From Cryobacterium psychrotolerans (GTDB lineage: Bacteria > Actinomycetota > Actinomycetes > Actinomycetales > Microbacteriaceae): a stretch of 64,000 nt of DNA. The stretch spans positions 20,913 to 84,912 of the forward strand of contig NZ_FNFU01000012.1 in NCBI RefSeq assembly GCF_900101115.1, written 5' to 3'. Below, in pieces: positions 1 through 8,441 of this stretch. How positions within the stretch are numbered: position 1 is the stretch's first letter; each line of letters begins with the position of its first letter. Under the pieces are notes generated by a model. It saw only the letters and a program-made list of their open reading frames with translations. It was not told the origin of the DNA and did no database searches. Position numbers and translations under genes: made by a program.

Positions 1-746
1 ATGCGCTGCTGCGCCGGCTCTGGCGCGAGGACTCCGTGGACTGGTCGGGCCAGTTCCGCACCCCCCTGCAGGGCTTCCAGTCGACGCCGCGTCCGCTCGA
101 CGGCGTGCCGCCCTTCGTCTGGCACGGCAGCATCCGCACCCCGGAGATCGCCGAGCAGGCCGCCTTCTACGGCGACGGCCTCTTCTCGAACCACATCTTC
201 TGGCCCGCCTCGCACACCGCGAAGATGGTGGGGTACTACCGCCAGCGCTTCGAGCACTACGGCCACGGGACCGCCGCGCAGGCCATCGTCGGACTCGGCG
301 GGCAGGTGTTCATGCGCAAGAACTCGCAGGACGCCGTCAATGAGTTCCGCCCGTACTTCAACAACGCCCCGGTCTACGGCCACGGCCCGAGCCTGGAGGA
401 GTTCACCGAGCAGACTCCGCTGACCGTCGGCAGCCCGCAGGAGATCATCGACCGCACGCTCGGCTTCCGCGATTACGTGGGCGACTACCAGCGCCAGCTC
501 TGGCTGATGGACCACGCGGGCCTGCCCCTGAAGGTCGTGCTCGAACAGCTCGACCTCCTCGGCGAGGAAGTCGTGCCCGTGCTCCGAGCCGAGTTCGCGA
601 AGATGCGCCCGGCGACCGTGCCGGATGCCCCGACGCACGCCTCCCTCACGGCCGCCGCCGAGGCGCGGGCGATCGCGGAGACCGTCCTGAAGTCGAGCCC
701 GGCCGGTGCCCCCGGCCTCGCCGCGTCGAACCCGAAGGGGGCCTGA
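1..746 (+). CDS. LLM-class flavin-dependent monooxygenase, CE1758-like (5' partial)
   Basis: The frame is already open at base 3, so the start lies off the left edge; about 247 C-terminal residues are visible. The visible part has the luciferase-like features of the CE1758 family: the start of a TIM-barrel repeat (HGSIRTPEIAEQAAFYGDG), the motif SHTAKMVGYYRQRFEHYG, and a late TVGSPQEIIDRTLGFRDYVG segment followed by LWLMDHAGLPLKVVLEQL. Such enzymes use FMNH2 and O2 to oxidise an unknown organic substrate. A start at the internal ATG at 36 is possible but unlikely, because the upstream codons also read as family sequence. Its usual partner, an NADPH:FMN reductase, follows immediately but is broken here, so the enzyme may need another flavin donor. 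The last 40 residues are Ala/Pro-rich and probably disordered. Confidence 0.8.
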   Translation, partial: ALLRRLWREDSVDWSGQFRTPLQGFQSTPRPLDGVPPFVWHGSIRTPEIAEQAAFYGDGLFSNHIFWPASHTAKMVGYYRQRFEHYGHGTAAQAIVGLGGQVFMRKNSQDAVNEFRPYFNNAPVYGHGPSLEEFTEQTPLTVGSPQEIIDRTLGFRDYVGDYQRQLWLMDHAGLPLKVVLEQLDLLGEEVVPVLRAEFAKMRPATVPDAPTHASLTAAAEARAIAETVLKSSPAGAPGLAASNPKGA

Positions 747-747
747 G

Positions 748-915
748 ATGACGACCCGCCGACTTGCCGTGGTGTCCGCCGGGCTGAGCCAAGTCCCTCA
801 CCGACATGCCGGTGCTGATCGGGGCGACCGCCGGCACGGCGCGCCACTCGCTGGCGCTGGACCACGCGCTGCGGCCGATGTTCACCTACCTGCATTCCGT
901 GGGCGTGCCGTCTAA
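748..915 (+). pseudogene. Remnant of CE1759-like FMN reductase, internally deleted and 3'-truncated
   Basis: The gene starts one base after the monooxygenase stop with MTTRRLAVVSAGLSQ, the usual N-terminus of CE1759-type NAD(P)H-dependent FMN reductases. From base 791 the similarity moves to another frame (KSLTDMPVLIGATAGTAR, then HSLALDHALRPMFTYLHS), which belongs in the second half of that family. The intervening flavodoxin-like core (roughly 80-90 codons, judged from family length) is missing. The C-terminal part is also lost: similarity stops at about 912, and palindrome A1 begins at 917. As it stands the start frame makes only about 55 residues, ending at the TAA at 913-915. This is a decayed gene, not a small protein. 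Family assignment rests on motif recognition. Confidence 0.75.
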
Positions 916-916
916 C

Positions 917-979
917 CCGCGAAACCGCAGTTGTGCGCGCTAAAACGTCGTTTTAGCGCGCACAACTGCGGTTTCGCGG
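917..979. repeat. Palindromic element A1 (63 bp, perfect inverted repeat)
   Basis: Two 31-bp arms (917-947 and 949-979) are perfectly complementary around one base. Aligned with the other A copies, the element has 23-bp outer arms beginning CCGCGAAACCGCAGTTGTGC and a 17-bp centre CTAAAACGTCGTTTTAG. It lies directly against the truncated reductase remnant and upstream of pnp. No T-run follows either arm, so it is not a textbook intrinsic terminator, although the RNA hairpin would be extremely stable. Confidence 0.95.
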
Positions 980-1012
980 AGGGGGGAAGGGGGTATCTGG
1001 GGGCGGGGCTGT

Positions 1013-1251
1013 TAGAATTGGGACGGCCATTCTCGGATGGCCGAGCAATTGGAGCAGGCTGGCAGGAAGCTGGTCCTCGGTGGTGGTTTCCCAACCGCGG
1101 TTCACACGAACGGCGTGGTGGTGAATTTCTACTGGTGGCCAGCACGAGTCGGCGCTCACTGCGCACGACTTCGTCCTGCCTGTTCCCTGCTCCTTGTCCC
1201 ACTCGCGCGCCACACGGGCATGCGAGTCTAAACAAAGGAGAGAACCCCCAC
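1013..1251 (+). promoter_or_regulatory. Candidate pnp promoter (-10 TAGAAT) and long leader
   Basis: TAGAAT at 1013-1018 is the best -10 candidate; no convincing -35 is seen. It would give a leader of about 225 nt, containing a small hairpin (GGCCATTC...GGATGGCC near 1023-1043) and ending in an AAAGGAG ribosome site at 1234-1240. Long structured leaders are common for pnp, which in other bacteria controls its own mRNA. Autoregulation here is inference. Confidence 0.4.
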
Positions 1252-3528
1252 ATGGAGGGTCCAGAAATCACTTTCGCTGAAACCGTTATCGATAACGGCA
1301 AGTACGGCAAGCGCACCATCCGTTTTGAAACCGGGCGTCTCGCCCAGCAGGCGCAGGGTTCTGCCGCCGCATACATCGACGAAGAAACCATGCTTCTCTC
1401 CGCCACGAGCGCGAGCAAGCAGCCGAAGGAAAACTTCGACTTCTTCCCGCTGACCATCGATGTCGAGGAGCGTATGTACGCTGCCGGCCGCATCCCGGGC
1501 AGCTTCTTCCGTCGCGAAGGTCGCCCGTCGACCGAGGCGATCCTCACCTGCCGCCTGATCGACCGGCCGCTGCGCCCGTCGTTCGTCGACGGCCTCCGCA
1601 ACGAGATCCAGGTCGTCGTGACCGTTCTGGCCATCGCGCCGGACGAGTACTACGACGTGCTCGCGATCAACGCCGCGTCCATGTCGACGCAGCTCGCCGG
1701 CCTCCCCTTCTCCGGACCGATCGGTGGCGTTCGCGTCGCCCTCATCCCCGATGAGAACGGCTCCGGCCAGTGGGTTGCCTTCCCGAAGTACTCGCAGATC
1801 GCCGACGCCGTGTTCAGCATGGTCGTTGCCGGTCGCGTCGTCACGGATGCCGATGGCGGCCAGGACGTCGCGATCATGATGATCGAGGCCGAAGCCACCG
1901 ACAACTCGTGGGACCTCATCAAGGGCGGCGCCATCAAGCCGAACGAAGAGGTCATCGCCGAGGGCATCGAGGCATCCAAGCCCTTCATCAAGCAGCTCAT
2001 CGAGGCCCAGCAGAAGGTCGCGGCATCCGCTGCCAAGCCGACCGGCAACTACCAGGTCTTCCCGCCCTACCAGCCGGAGACCTACGACGCCGTCGCGGCC
2101 CTGGCCGAGGCCGAGCTGGGCGACGTGTACAAGATCGCCGGCAAGGTCGAACGCCAGGATGCGGATGACGCACTCAAGGCTCGTGTCAAGGACGCCATCG
2201 CGGCCAGGATCGACGCCGGTGAACTTCCCGCCGGTGCGCTCGGCCAGGTCTCAGCGGCGTACAAGTCCGTCACGAAGAAGGTTGTCCGCACCCGCGTCCT
2301 CAACGAGGGCGTGCGCATGGACGGTCGCGGCCTCGCCGACATCCGCCCGCTCGACGCCGAGGTGGCTGTCATCCCGCGCGTGCACGGTTCGGCGATCTTC
2401 CAGCGCGGCGAGACCCAGATCCTGGGTGTCACCACGCTGAACATGCTCAAGCTCGAGCAGACGATCGACTCCCTGAGCCCGGTCACCAAGAAGCGCTACA
2501 TGCACAACTACAACTTCCCGCCCTACTCGACCGGTGAAACCGGCCGGGTCGGAACGCCGAAGCGCCGCGAGATCGGCCACGGAGCACTCGCCGAGCGCGC
2601 CCTGGTCCCCGTGCTGCCCACGCGCGAGGAGTTCCCGTACGCCATCCGTCAGGTCTCCGAGGCGCTCAGCTCCAACGGTTCCACCTCGATGGGTTCCGTC
2701 TGCGCCTCGACCCTGTCGATGCTCAACGCCGGTGTGCCGCTGCGCGCGCCCGTTGCCGGCATCGCCATGGGCCTCATCTCCGACACCGTTGACGGCAAGA
2801 CCCGCTACGCGGCCCTGACCGACATCCTCGGCGCCGAAGACGCACTCGGCGACATGGACTTCAAGGTCGCCGGCACGAGCGAGTTCGTCACCGCGATCCA
2901 GCTCGACACCAAGCTCGACGGCATCCCCGCGTCGGTCCTGGCCGGAGCGCTCACCCAGGCCAAGGATGCTCGCACCACGATCCTCGCCGTGCTGAACGCC
3001 GCGATCGACAAGCCCGACGAGATGGCCCCGACCGCGCCCCGCGTGATCTCGGTCCAGATCCCGGTCGACAAGATCGGCGAGCTGATCGGCCCGAAGGGCA
3101 AGATGATCAACTCGATCCAGGACGAGACCGGAGCCGACATCTCGATCGAGGAAGACGGAACCGTGTACATCGGCGCCGTCGACGGTCCCTCGGCCGAGGC
3201 CGCCCGCGCCATGGTCAACGCCGTCGCGAATCCGACCAACCCCGAGGTTGGCGAGCAGTTCCTCGGAACTGTCGTGAAGATCGCCGCATTCGGCGCCTTC
3301 GTCTCGCTGCTCCCGGGCAAGGACGGCCTGCTGCACATCTCCGAGGTGCGCAAGCTCGCCGGTGGCAAGCGGGTCGAGAACGTCGAAGACGTGCTCGGCG
3401 TGGGCCAGAAGGTCCTCGTTGAGATCACCAAGATTGACGACCGGGGCAAGCTGTCGCTCGCACCGGTTCTCGAGGAGTCGGCCGAGTCGGCCGAGTCCGC
3501 GAACGCCGAGGCTCCGACCGAAGCGTAG
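1252..3528 (+). CDS. pnp: Polyribonucleotide nucleotidyltransferase (PNPase)
   Basis: This 758-residue protein is a phosphorolytic 3'-5' exoribonuclease that degrades RNA using phosphate; it also has polymerase and, in actinobacteria, (p)ppGpp-related activities. The family's order is complete: a first RNase PH domain ([40 protein letters not shown]), an alpha linker, a second catalytic RNase PH domain (residues ~345-560), a KH domain from ~595 with the GPKG loop, and an S1 domain from ~664. The ATG at 1252 is chosen because AAAGGAG precedes it by 11 nt and family similarity begins there; the open frame upstream is not coding. A UUCG hairpin terminator follows. In most actinobacteria the M16 peptidase gene comes next, but here it is about 20 kb away. 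Confidence 0.98.
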   Translation: MEGPEITFAETVIDNGKYGKRTIRFETGRLAQQAQGSAAAYIDEETMLLSATSASKQPKENFDFFPLTIDVEERMYAAGRIPGSFFRREGRPSTEAILTCRLIDRPLRPSFVDGLRNEIQVVVTVLAIAPDEYYDVLAINAASMSTQLAGLPFSGPIGGVRVALIPDENGSGQWVAFPKYSQIADAVFSMVVAGRVVTDADGGQDVAIMMIEAEATDNSWDLIKGGAIKPNEEVIAEGIEASKPFIKQLIEAQQKVAASAAKPTGNYQVFPPYQPETYDAVAALAEAELGDVYKIAGKVERQDADDALKARVKDAIAARIDAGELPAGALGQVSAAYKSVTKKVVRTRVLNEGVRMDGRGLADIRPLDAEVAVIPRVHGSAIFQRGETQILGVTTLNMLKLEQTIDSLSPVTKKRYMHNYNFPPYSTGETGRVGTPKRREIGHGALAERALVPVLPTREEFPYAIRQVSEALSSNGSTSMGSVCASTLSMLNAGVPLRAPVAGIAMGLISDTVDGKTRYAALTDILGAEDALGDMDFKVAGTSEFVTAIQLDTKLDGIPASVLAGALTQAKDARTTILAVLNAAIDKPDEMAPTAPRVISVQIPVDKIGELIGPKGKMINSIQDETGADISIEEDGTVYIGAVDGPSAEAARAMVNAVANPTNPEVGEQFLGTVVKIAAFGAFVSLLPGKDGLLHISEVRKLAGGKRVENVEDVLGVGQKVLVEITKIDDRGKLSLAPVLEESAESAESANAEAPTEA

Positions 3529-3578
3529 TCTGGTAGTTCTCCCGATCACCTCTCGCCAGGTAGATCGGTGAGACGGAG

Positions 3579-3609
3579 GGCCCGTCCTGCTTCGGCAGGG
3601 CGGGCCGTT
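3579..3609 (+). terminator. Intrinsic-type terminator after pnp
   Basis: A 12-bp stem (GGCCCGTCCTGC / GCAGGGCGGGCC, one G-U pair) closes a TTCG tetraloop at 3591-3594 and is followed by GTTTCG. It lies 50 bp after the pnp stop. The U-tract is short, as is usual in high-GC actinobacteria. Confidence 0.8.
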
Positions 3610-3681
3610 TCGCCTGCCGGGCGATCGTCACCCCCGAACTGGGGCCAGAGCCCGCCCTAGTCGGTGCCGCCGGACGGGCAA

Positions 3682-3687
3682 TAACCT
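3682..3687 (+). promoter_or_regulatory. -10 box TAACCT for the SGNH esterase gene
   Basis: TAACCT ends 6 nt before the ATG at 3693, placing the transcription start at or next to the start codon. No ribosome-binding site is visible, which suggests a leaderless mRNA. Confidence 0.5.
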
Positions 3688-3692
3688 GCAGC

Positions 3693-4595
3693 ATGACAAA
3701 TTCTCAGAATCGCACGCGTTCCCTGTCGCGCGTCGGCGCCCTCTCCCTTCTGAGCGTCGCCCTGGTCGTCGGCGTCGTTGCAGCCCCGGCCACCGCCGCC
3801 CCGTCCCTGTCCGCCCCCACCGGGCCCGTCGCGAGCTCGAATGCGACCCGGGCCGGCCTCGCGCTCTCCGCGCCGCTCGGCTATGTCGCCCTCGGCGACT
3901 CGTTCACCTCCGGCCAGGGTGCCCCGCCGTACTCCGACGCGACCTGCCAGCGCAGCCGGTACAAGAGCTACCCGGTGATCAGCTCCCTGCTCAGCCCGTA
4001 CCGCCTGAGCGCGAACAAGGCCTGCTCCGGGGCGCGCATGGCCGACATCCCGGCCCAGCTGGCCGGGGTGAGCGCCACGACGACGCTGGTCACGATCACG
4101 GTCGGCGGCATCGATGCCGGATCCACCGCGATCCTGCAGGCCTGCGCCCCGGACCCGGCGAGTGTGCCCTGCGGCCTGGCCGTGCAGACGAGCGTGGCCA
4201 CCCTGTCCAGCCCGGCCTTCGTGACCGGCCTCGCGCAGACCTACGGCTACATCGCGGCGACCCTGCCGAATGCCCGCGTCGCCGTGCTGAACTATCCGCT
4301 GTTGTTCCAGCCGGGAGTGTCGCCCCTGGGTGACCTGGTCAACCAGGGCACCGCGGGCCTGAACAGCGCGATCAATCTGGCCGTCACCGCCATTCCCGAA
4401 CCGGCCGGCGTCGACCGGATCCGCTACATCGACGCGACCCAGGAATTCGCCGGCCACGGCATTGGGTCTGCCGTGCCCTACATCGCGTTCAACCCGGCGA
4501 ACCTGCTGGCGCCGAGCAACTTCCACCCGAACGCGCTGGGCAACACCTTCGGCTACTACCGGGCACTCGTGGGCGACGGCGTGCTGCGCCGCTGA
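3693..4595 (+). CDS. Secreted SGNH/GDSL-type esterase-lipase
   Basis: The 300-residue protein has a Sec signal peptide (basic start, hydrophobic stretch ~15-33, AxA-type site near 33-36) and an SGNH hydrolase domain. Block I is ALGDSFTSG with the nucleophile at Ser70; the C-terminal FHPN motif holds the base His278. Four or more cysteines in the mature part (for example Cys85, Cys111, Cys151, Cys160) probably form disulfides, as in the Streptomyces/Rigidoporus lipase clan. Block III normally reads GGND, but here it is GGID (residues 138-141), so the oxyanion-hole Asn is Ile. That change could lower activity or shift chemistry. Likely role: hydrolysis of extracellular or cell-envelope esters. 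It stands alone between the pnp terminator and arsR. Confidence 0.85.
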   Translation: MTNSQNRTRSLSRVGALSLLSVALVVGVVAAPATAAPSLSAPTGPVASSNATRAGLALSAPLGYVALGDSFTSGQGAPPYSDATCQRSRYKSYPVISSLLSPYRLSANKACSGARMADIPAQLAGVSATTTLVTITVGGIDAGSTAILQACAPDPASVPCGLAVQTSVATLSSPAFVTGLAQTYGYIAATLPNARVAVLNYPLLFQPGVSPLGDLVNQGTAGLNSAINLAVTAIPEPAGVDRIRYIDATQEFAGHGIGSAVPYIAFNPANLLAPSNFHPNALGNTFGYYRALVGDGVLRR

Positions 4596-4698
4596 CGGCG
4601 TCGGGAGCGCTCGTGGCCGCGAGGCTGCGAGCGCTCCCTTGCGCTTCCCGGACCCGGGCACCCGGGCGAATCTATGTAAAGAAAATGTAACTTAGCGA

Positions 4699-4704
4699 TA
4701 TAAT
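4699..4704 (+). promoter_or_regulatory. -10 box TATAAT of the arsR-sulP operon
   Basis: A perfect TATAAT lies in a short AT-rich island (4671-4706) that also carries two ATGTAA direct repeats (4674-4679 and 4685-4690), a possible repressor site. Standard spacing puts +1 at 4711, the G of a GTG codon in frame with arsR. Confidence 0.65.
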
Positions 4705-4707
4705 CAG

Positions 4708-5052
4708 ATGGTGCTCTCCACCGAACTTCCCGTTGCTCAGCTGAAGGCCGAGCTCTTCAAGGCCCTGGGCCACCCGTTGCGAGTCCAGGTGCTCGAGCAG
4801 CTCGTCGGCGGCGAACGCTCCGTCGGCAGCCTGGCCGATGCGCTTGGCTCCGAGCTGTCGAGCCTGTCGCAGCAGCTCGGCGTGCTGCGCCGCGCGGGTG
4901 TCGTGACGACCCGGCGAGAGGGCAACACCATCTTTTACGCGCTGCGCGACCGGGACATGATCGACCTGCTCGAGGTTGCCAAGCGGATGCTCGTCGCCAA
5001 CCTGCAGGACTCGCACGCCCTGCTGCGCACGATGGAAAAGGACGCACGATGA
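4708..5052 (+). CDS. ArsR-family winged-helix regulator, cysteine-free
   Basis: This 114-residue protein has the ArsR fold (FKALGHPLRVQVLEQL, then recognition helix LSSLSQQLGVLRRAGVV and wing TRREGNTIFYAL). It contains no cysteine, so it lacks the thiolate metal site of ArsR/SmtB/CadC sensors, and its signal is probably not arsenic or cadmium. It overlaps the next gene by ATGA, so it probably controls its own operon with sulP. Two starts compete: ATG 4708, and GTG 4711, which coincides with the expected transcription start of the TATAAT promoter and would make a leaderless mRNA. No Shine-Dalgarno sequence is visible. Pairing of an ArsR protein with a SulP transporter recurs in actinobacteria. 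Confidence 0.88.
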   Translation: MVLSTELPVAQLKAELFKALGHPLRVQVLEQLVGGERSVGSLADALGSELSSLSQQLGVLRRAGVVTTRREGNTIFYALRDRDMIDLLEVAKRMLVANLQDSHALLRTMEKDAR

Positions 5053-6731
5053 AGACGAAGGCGCTGCACGGACTGGCCTTCGCGCGGGGGCTCTTGCCGC
5101 AGCGCGCCGACTTCACCCTGATGCGCCGCTCGCCCGGGCGCGACCTGCTCGCCGGGCTCACCGTCGCCATCGTCGCCCTGCCCCTCGCCCTGGCCTTCGG
5201 GGTCGCTTCCGGGCTGGGGGCGACGGCGGGCCTCACGACGGCGGTCATCGCCGGCATCCTCGCCGCGGTGTTCGGCGGCAGCAACATCCAGGTCTCCGGT
5301 CCGACCGGGGCGATGACGGTCGTGCTCGTGCCCGTGGTGCACCAGTTCGGGGTGTCCGGCGTGCTCGAGGTGACGCTCATGGCCGGCGTCATCCTGCTCG
5401 TCCTGGCCCTCAGCGGCATCGGCCGATACGTGCGCTACCTGCCCGCCTCTCTGGTGGAGGGCTTCACCGCCGGCATCGCTGTGGTCATCGCGCTGCAGCA
5501 GGTGCCCAACATGCTGGGCGTGGAACCGGGAGACGAGGAGAAGGTCTGGGCCCTCGCGTGGGACGCGGTCGTACGCTTCATGCAGGCGCCGGACCCGGTC
5601 GCCCCGCTCATCACCCTCGGCGTGGCCGGGGTCATCCTGGCCGGCGCCCGGTGGCGCCCGTCGCTTCCGCTTTCGCTGCTCGCCGTGGTGATCGTGACGG
5701 TGATCGCTGCCTACGGCCGGTCCGACCTCCCGGTCATCGGCGCGCTGCCGAGCGCGCTGACCGCCCCGGCCGCCGACTTCTTCGACCCGGCCATGCTCGC
5801 CGTTCTGCTGCCCTCGGCGCTGGCGATCGCAGCCCTGGCGGCCCTGGAGAGCCTGCTGAGCGCAACCGTAGCCGACGGGATGAGCGTGGGGGAGCGGCAC
5901 AACCCCGACCGCGAGCTGTTCGGGCAGGGGATCGCCAACCTCGTCGTGCCGTTCTTCGGCGGAGTGCCGGCCACGGCCGCCATCGCCCGAACGGCCGTCA
6001 ACGTGCGCAGCGGCGCCCGGTCCCGGCTCGCCGCGATCTCGCACTCGGTCGTGCTGCTCGTGGTCGTGCTGGTCGCGGGGTCGCTCGTGGGCTACGTGCC
6101 GCTGGCCGCCCTGGCCGGTGTGCTGCTGGCCACGACCATCCAGATGGTGCAGCTCGGCGCGATCCGCGCCATCATGAGGGCCACCCGCGGTGACGCCGTC
6201 GTGCTCGTGGTCACATTCGGTGTCACCGTCGCCATCGACCTGGTCACCGCGGTCGTGGTGGGGCTCGCGGCGGCGGCGCTGCTCGCCCTGCGAGAGGTTG
6301 CCCGCAGCGCCCGGGTCGAGCGGGTGCCGCTGGACACCGCGGACCACAGCGCAGAGGAACGCGAACTTCTCGCCGAGCACATCGTCGCCTACCGGTTCGA
6401 CGGACCGCTGTTCTTCGGCGCGGCGCACCGCTTCCTGCTCGAGCTCACAGAGGTGAGCGCCGTGTCTGTGGTGATCCTCCGGATGAGCCGGGTCACCACC
6501 CTCGACGCGACCGGAGGCCTGATGCTCGATGACGTGATCACGCGCCTGGAGGCCAAGGGGATCGTGGTGCTCGTCTCCGGCGTCACCGACGAGCACCGGG
6601 CGGTGCTCAGGCGACTCGGCGTCGCGCCGCACCTGCGTGAGCTGGGGCGGGTCTTCGCCGGCACCCCCGACGCGATTCGCTACGCCCGCACGCTGATTCC
6701 GCCGGCCCGGAAGCCACGCACCGCCGGCTGA
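5049..6731 (+). CDS. SulP-family anion transporter with STAS domain
   Basis: This 560-residue inner-membrane protein has the SulP architecture: a conserved N-terminal signature (RDLLAGLTVAIVALPLALAF), a series of hydrophobic helices through ~420 including the NIQVSGPTGAMTVVL segment, and a cytosolic STAS domain (~450-545) with the VTTLDATGGLML motif. Family members move sulfate, bicarbonate or other small anions, usually with H+ or Na+. The substrate cannot be decided from sequence here, and no sulfate-assimilation or carbonic-anhydrase gene is adjacent. Translation is coupled to the arsR-like gene through the ATGA overlap. Its 3' end lies 12 bp from the convergent Lrp-type gene, with no palindrome between them. 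Confidence 0.9.
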   Translation: MKTKALHGLAFARGLLPQRADFTLMRRSPGRDLLAGLTVAIVALPLALAFGVASGLGATAGLTTAVIAGILAAVFGGSNIQVSGPTGAMTVVLVPVVHQFGVSGVLEVTLMAGVILLVLALSGIGRYVRYLPASLVEGFTAGIAVVIALQQVPNMLGVEPGDEEKVWALAWDAVVRFMQAPDPVAPLITLGVAGVILAGARWRPSLPLSLLAVVIVTVIAAYGRSDLPVIGALPSALTAPAADFFDPAMLAVLLPSALAIAALAALESLLSATVADGMSVGERHNPDRELFGQGIANLVVPFFGGVPATAAIARTAVNVRSGARSRLAAISHSVVLLVVVLVAGSLVGYVPLAALAGVLLATTIQMVQLGAIRAIMRATRGDAVVLVVTFGVTVAIDLVTAVVVGLAAAALLALREVARSARVERVPLDTADHSAEERELLAEHIVAYRFDGPLFFGAAHRFLLELTEVSAVSVVILRMSRVTTLDATGGLMLDDVITRLEAKGIVVLVSGVTDEHRAVLRRLGVAPHLRELGRVFAGTPDAIRYARTLIPPARKPRTAG

Positions 6732-6743
6732 GGGGTGCGCGGC

Positions 6744-7211
6744 TCAGGCGCCGTTGTCCTCGAGAATCGGTGTGATCCGGTACGGGATCAGTTCGCCCAT
6801 GGCGAGCGACGTCTCGGTGCGCTCGACGCCGTCGCAGGCGAGAATCGTGCCGTCGATGCGGAACAGGTCGTCGGCGTCCCGGCAGACCACCCGCACGAGG
6901 AGGTCAGCCGGCCCGCTCATGCCGTGGGCCTGCACGATCTCCGGGATCAGGGCGAGGTCGACCACGATCTGGGACAGCCTTTTCTGTTGCACATGCACGG
7001 TGATGAACGCCGTCAGCTGGAAGCCGAGGACCACCGGATTGATGCGACGGTCGAAGCTCAGGAACGCGTTGGAGTCCTCGAGCCTGGCCATCCTCGCCTG
7101 CACGGTATTGCGGGAAAGGCCCAGCTTCTGCGCGAGAGCCACGAAGGTGCTGTTCGGGTCGTCGCAGAGAGCGGCAAGAAGCTGCGTGTCGGTTTTGTCC
7201 AGGCTGTGCAT
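6744..7211 (-). CDS. Lrp/AsnC-family regulator, probable BkdR
   Basis: The 155-residue protein has an N-terminal helix-turn-helix (LDKTDTQLLAALCDDP; LSRNTVQARMARLE) and a C-terminal RAM/AsnC ligand domain. The start at 7211 (MHSLDKTD) is chosen because family similarity begins there. The gene is divergent from bkdABC, as is the branched-chain keto-acid dehydrogenase regulator in many actinobacteria and pseudomonads. It therefore probably senses branched-chain amino or keto acids and controls bkdA from the dyad at 7258-7284. Function is inferred from position. Confidence 0.88.
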   Translation of the reverse strand: MHSLDKTDTQLLAALCDDPNSTFVALAQKLGLSRNTVQARMARLEDSNAFLSFDRRINPVVLGFQLTAFITVHVQQKRLSQIVVDLALIPEIVQAHGMSGPADLLVRVVCRDADDLFRIDGTILACDGVERTETSLAMGELIPYRITPILEDNGA

Positions 7212-7257
7212 AGTGCAAGACGTTAGCACGCGGCTCGCGCGCTGGATAGGGCAGTAT

Positions 7258-7284
7258 GCACAATGGATTCGAATGGAGTTGTGC
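7258..7284. promoter_or_regulatory. Nested dyad operator between lrp-type gene and bkdA
   Basis: GCACAA (7258-7263) and TTGTGC (7279-7284) form a perfect dyad. At its centre is a second palindrome, ATTCGAAT (7267-7274), sharing almost the same axis. The site lies in the 132-bp divergent gap, 47 bp from the regulator start and 60 bp from bkdA. It is the best candidate for the Lrp/AsnC-type operator. Confidence 0.6.
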
Positions 7285-7343
7285 TTTGTGCCGCATGACT
7301 CTAGGCTCGGGTCAACTTTAGCAAGGACGCTAGGAGCGGTACT

Positions 7344-8441
7344 TTGGTTGATTTCCCCGCAGATTTCGTGCAATTACTCACTCCCGGCGGTGTCCGGTCG
7401 GCCATGGTCGACTACGACCCGTGGGTCGCCGACGTCACCGGCGAACAACTGGCGGCGATGTACGAAGACATGATCGTCGTTCGCCGCATCGACACCGAAG
7501 CCACCGCGCTCCAGCGCCAGGGCGAGCTCGGCCTGTGGCCGCCGCTCCTCGGCCAGGAAGCCGCGCAGATCGGCTCGGCCCGCTCACTCCGCAGCGACGA
7601 CTTCGTCTTCTCCAGCTACCGCGAGAACGCGGTCGCGTACTGCCGCGGCGTCGACTACACCGACATCCTCCGGGTGTGGCGCGGCTCCGCGCAGTCAGGC
7701 TGGAACCCGTTCGAGATCGGCATGGCGACCCCGGCGATCATCATCGGCGCGCAGACGCTCCACGCCACCGGCTGGGCGATGGGCGCCAAGTTCGACGGCT
7801 CCGACTCCGCCGCGATCACCTACTTCGGCGACGGCGCCACGAGCGAGGGCGACGTCAACGAGGCCATGGTCTTCGCCGCCAGCTTCCAGGTTCCGGTGAT
7901 CTTCTTCTGCCAGAACAACCAGTGGGCCATCTCCGAGCCGGTCGCCCTGCAGGCCCACCGCAACATCGCCGACCGCGCTCCCGGGTTCGGCATCCCCAGC
8001 ATCCGGGTCGACGGCAACGACGTGCTCGCGGTGATGGCAGCGACCCGCATCGCCCTCGACCGGGCACGCAACGGCGGGGGACCCACCTTCATCGAGGCCG
8101 TCACCTACCGGATGGGCCCGCACACCACCGCGGATGACCCCACCAAGTACCGCGAGACCGCCGAGCTCGAGGCGTGGAAGGCGAAGGACCCGATCCTGCG
8201 CCTGCAGCGCCTGCTCGACTCGATGGGCCTCTTCACGCCCGAGCTGGAGGCGAAGACGCAGGCGAAGGCGGATGCCGTCGCCGCGGAACTCCGCGCCGGC
8301 TGCATCGGGATGCCCGACCCCGCGCCGCTCACGGTCTTCGACCACGTCTACTCGACGCCGAACGCCACGCTGGACGGCCAGCGCGCCGAATACGCCGACT
8401 ACCTCGCGAGCTTCGACGCCGCGGACGGGAGCAGCTCATGA
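7344..8441 (+). CDS. bkdA: Branched-chain 2-oxoacid dehydrogenase E1 alpha subunit
   Basis: This 365-residue subunit binds thiamin diphosphate and, with BkdB, decarboxylates 2-keto acids from Leu, Ile and Val. The ThDP motif is visible (FGDGATSEGDVNEAM...CQNNQWAIS, ~residues 159-195), as is the E1 alpha segment YRMGPHTTADDPTKYR. A TTG start at 7344 is chosen because GGAG at 7333-7336 sits 7 nt upstream and the N-terminal FVQLLTPGG motif of BkdA lies after it. The in-frame ATG at 7404 would cut that motif off. It overlaps bkdB by ATGA and heads the bkdABC operon. Confidence 0.93.
   Translation: MVDFPADFVQLLTPGGVRSAMVDYDPWVADVTGEQLAAMYEDMIVVRRIDTEATALQRQGELGLWPPLLGQEAAQIGSARSLRSDDFVFSSYRENAVAYCRGVDYTDILRVWRGSAQSGWNPFEIGMATPAIIIGAQTLHATGWAMGAKFDGSDSAAITYFGDGATSEGDVNEAMVFAASFQVPVIFFCQNNQWAISEPVALQAHRNIADRAPGFGIPSIRVDGNDVLAVMAATRIALDRARNGGGPTFIEAVTYRMGPHTTADDPTKYRETAELEAWKAKDPILRLQRLLDSMGLFTPELEAKTQAKADAVAAELRAGCIGMPDPAPLTVFDHVYSTPNATLDGQRAEYADYLASFDAADGSSS

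Noticed and set aside
917..979. Palindrome A1 as an origin or phage attachment site
   Set aside because: The same element recurs at three other gene ends and no integrase, replication gene or direct duplication is beside it.
931..1251. Upstream extension of the pnp frame to give an 865-residue protein
   Set aside because: The extra ~107 residues include half of palindrome A1 and have no PNPase similarity; AAAGGAG marks ATG 1252.
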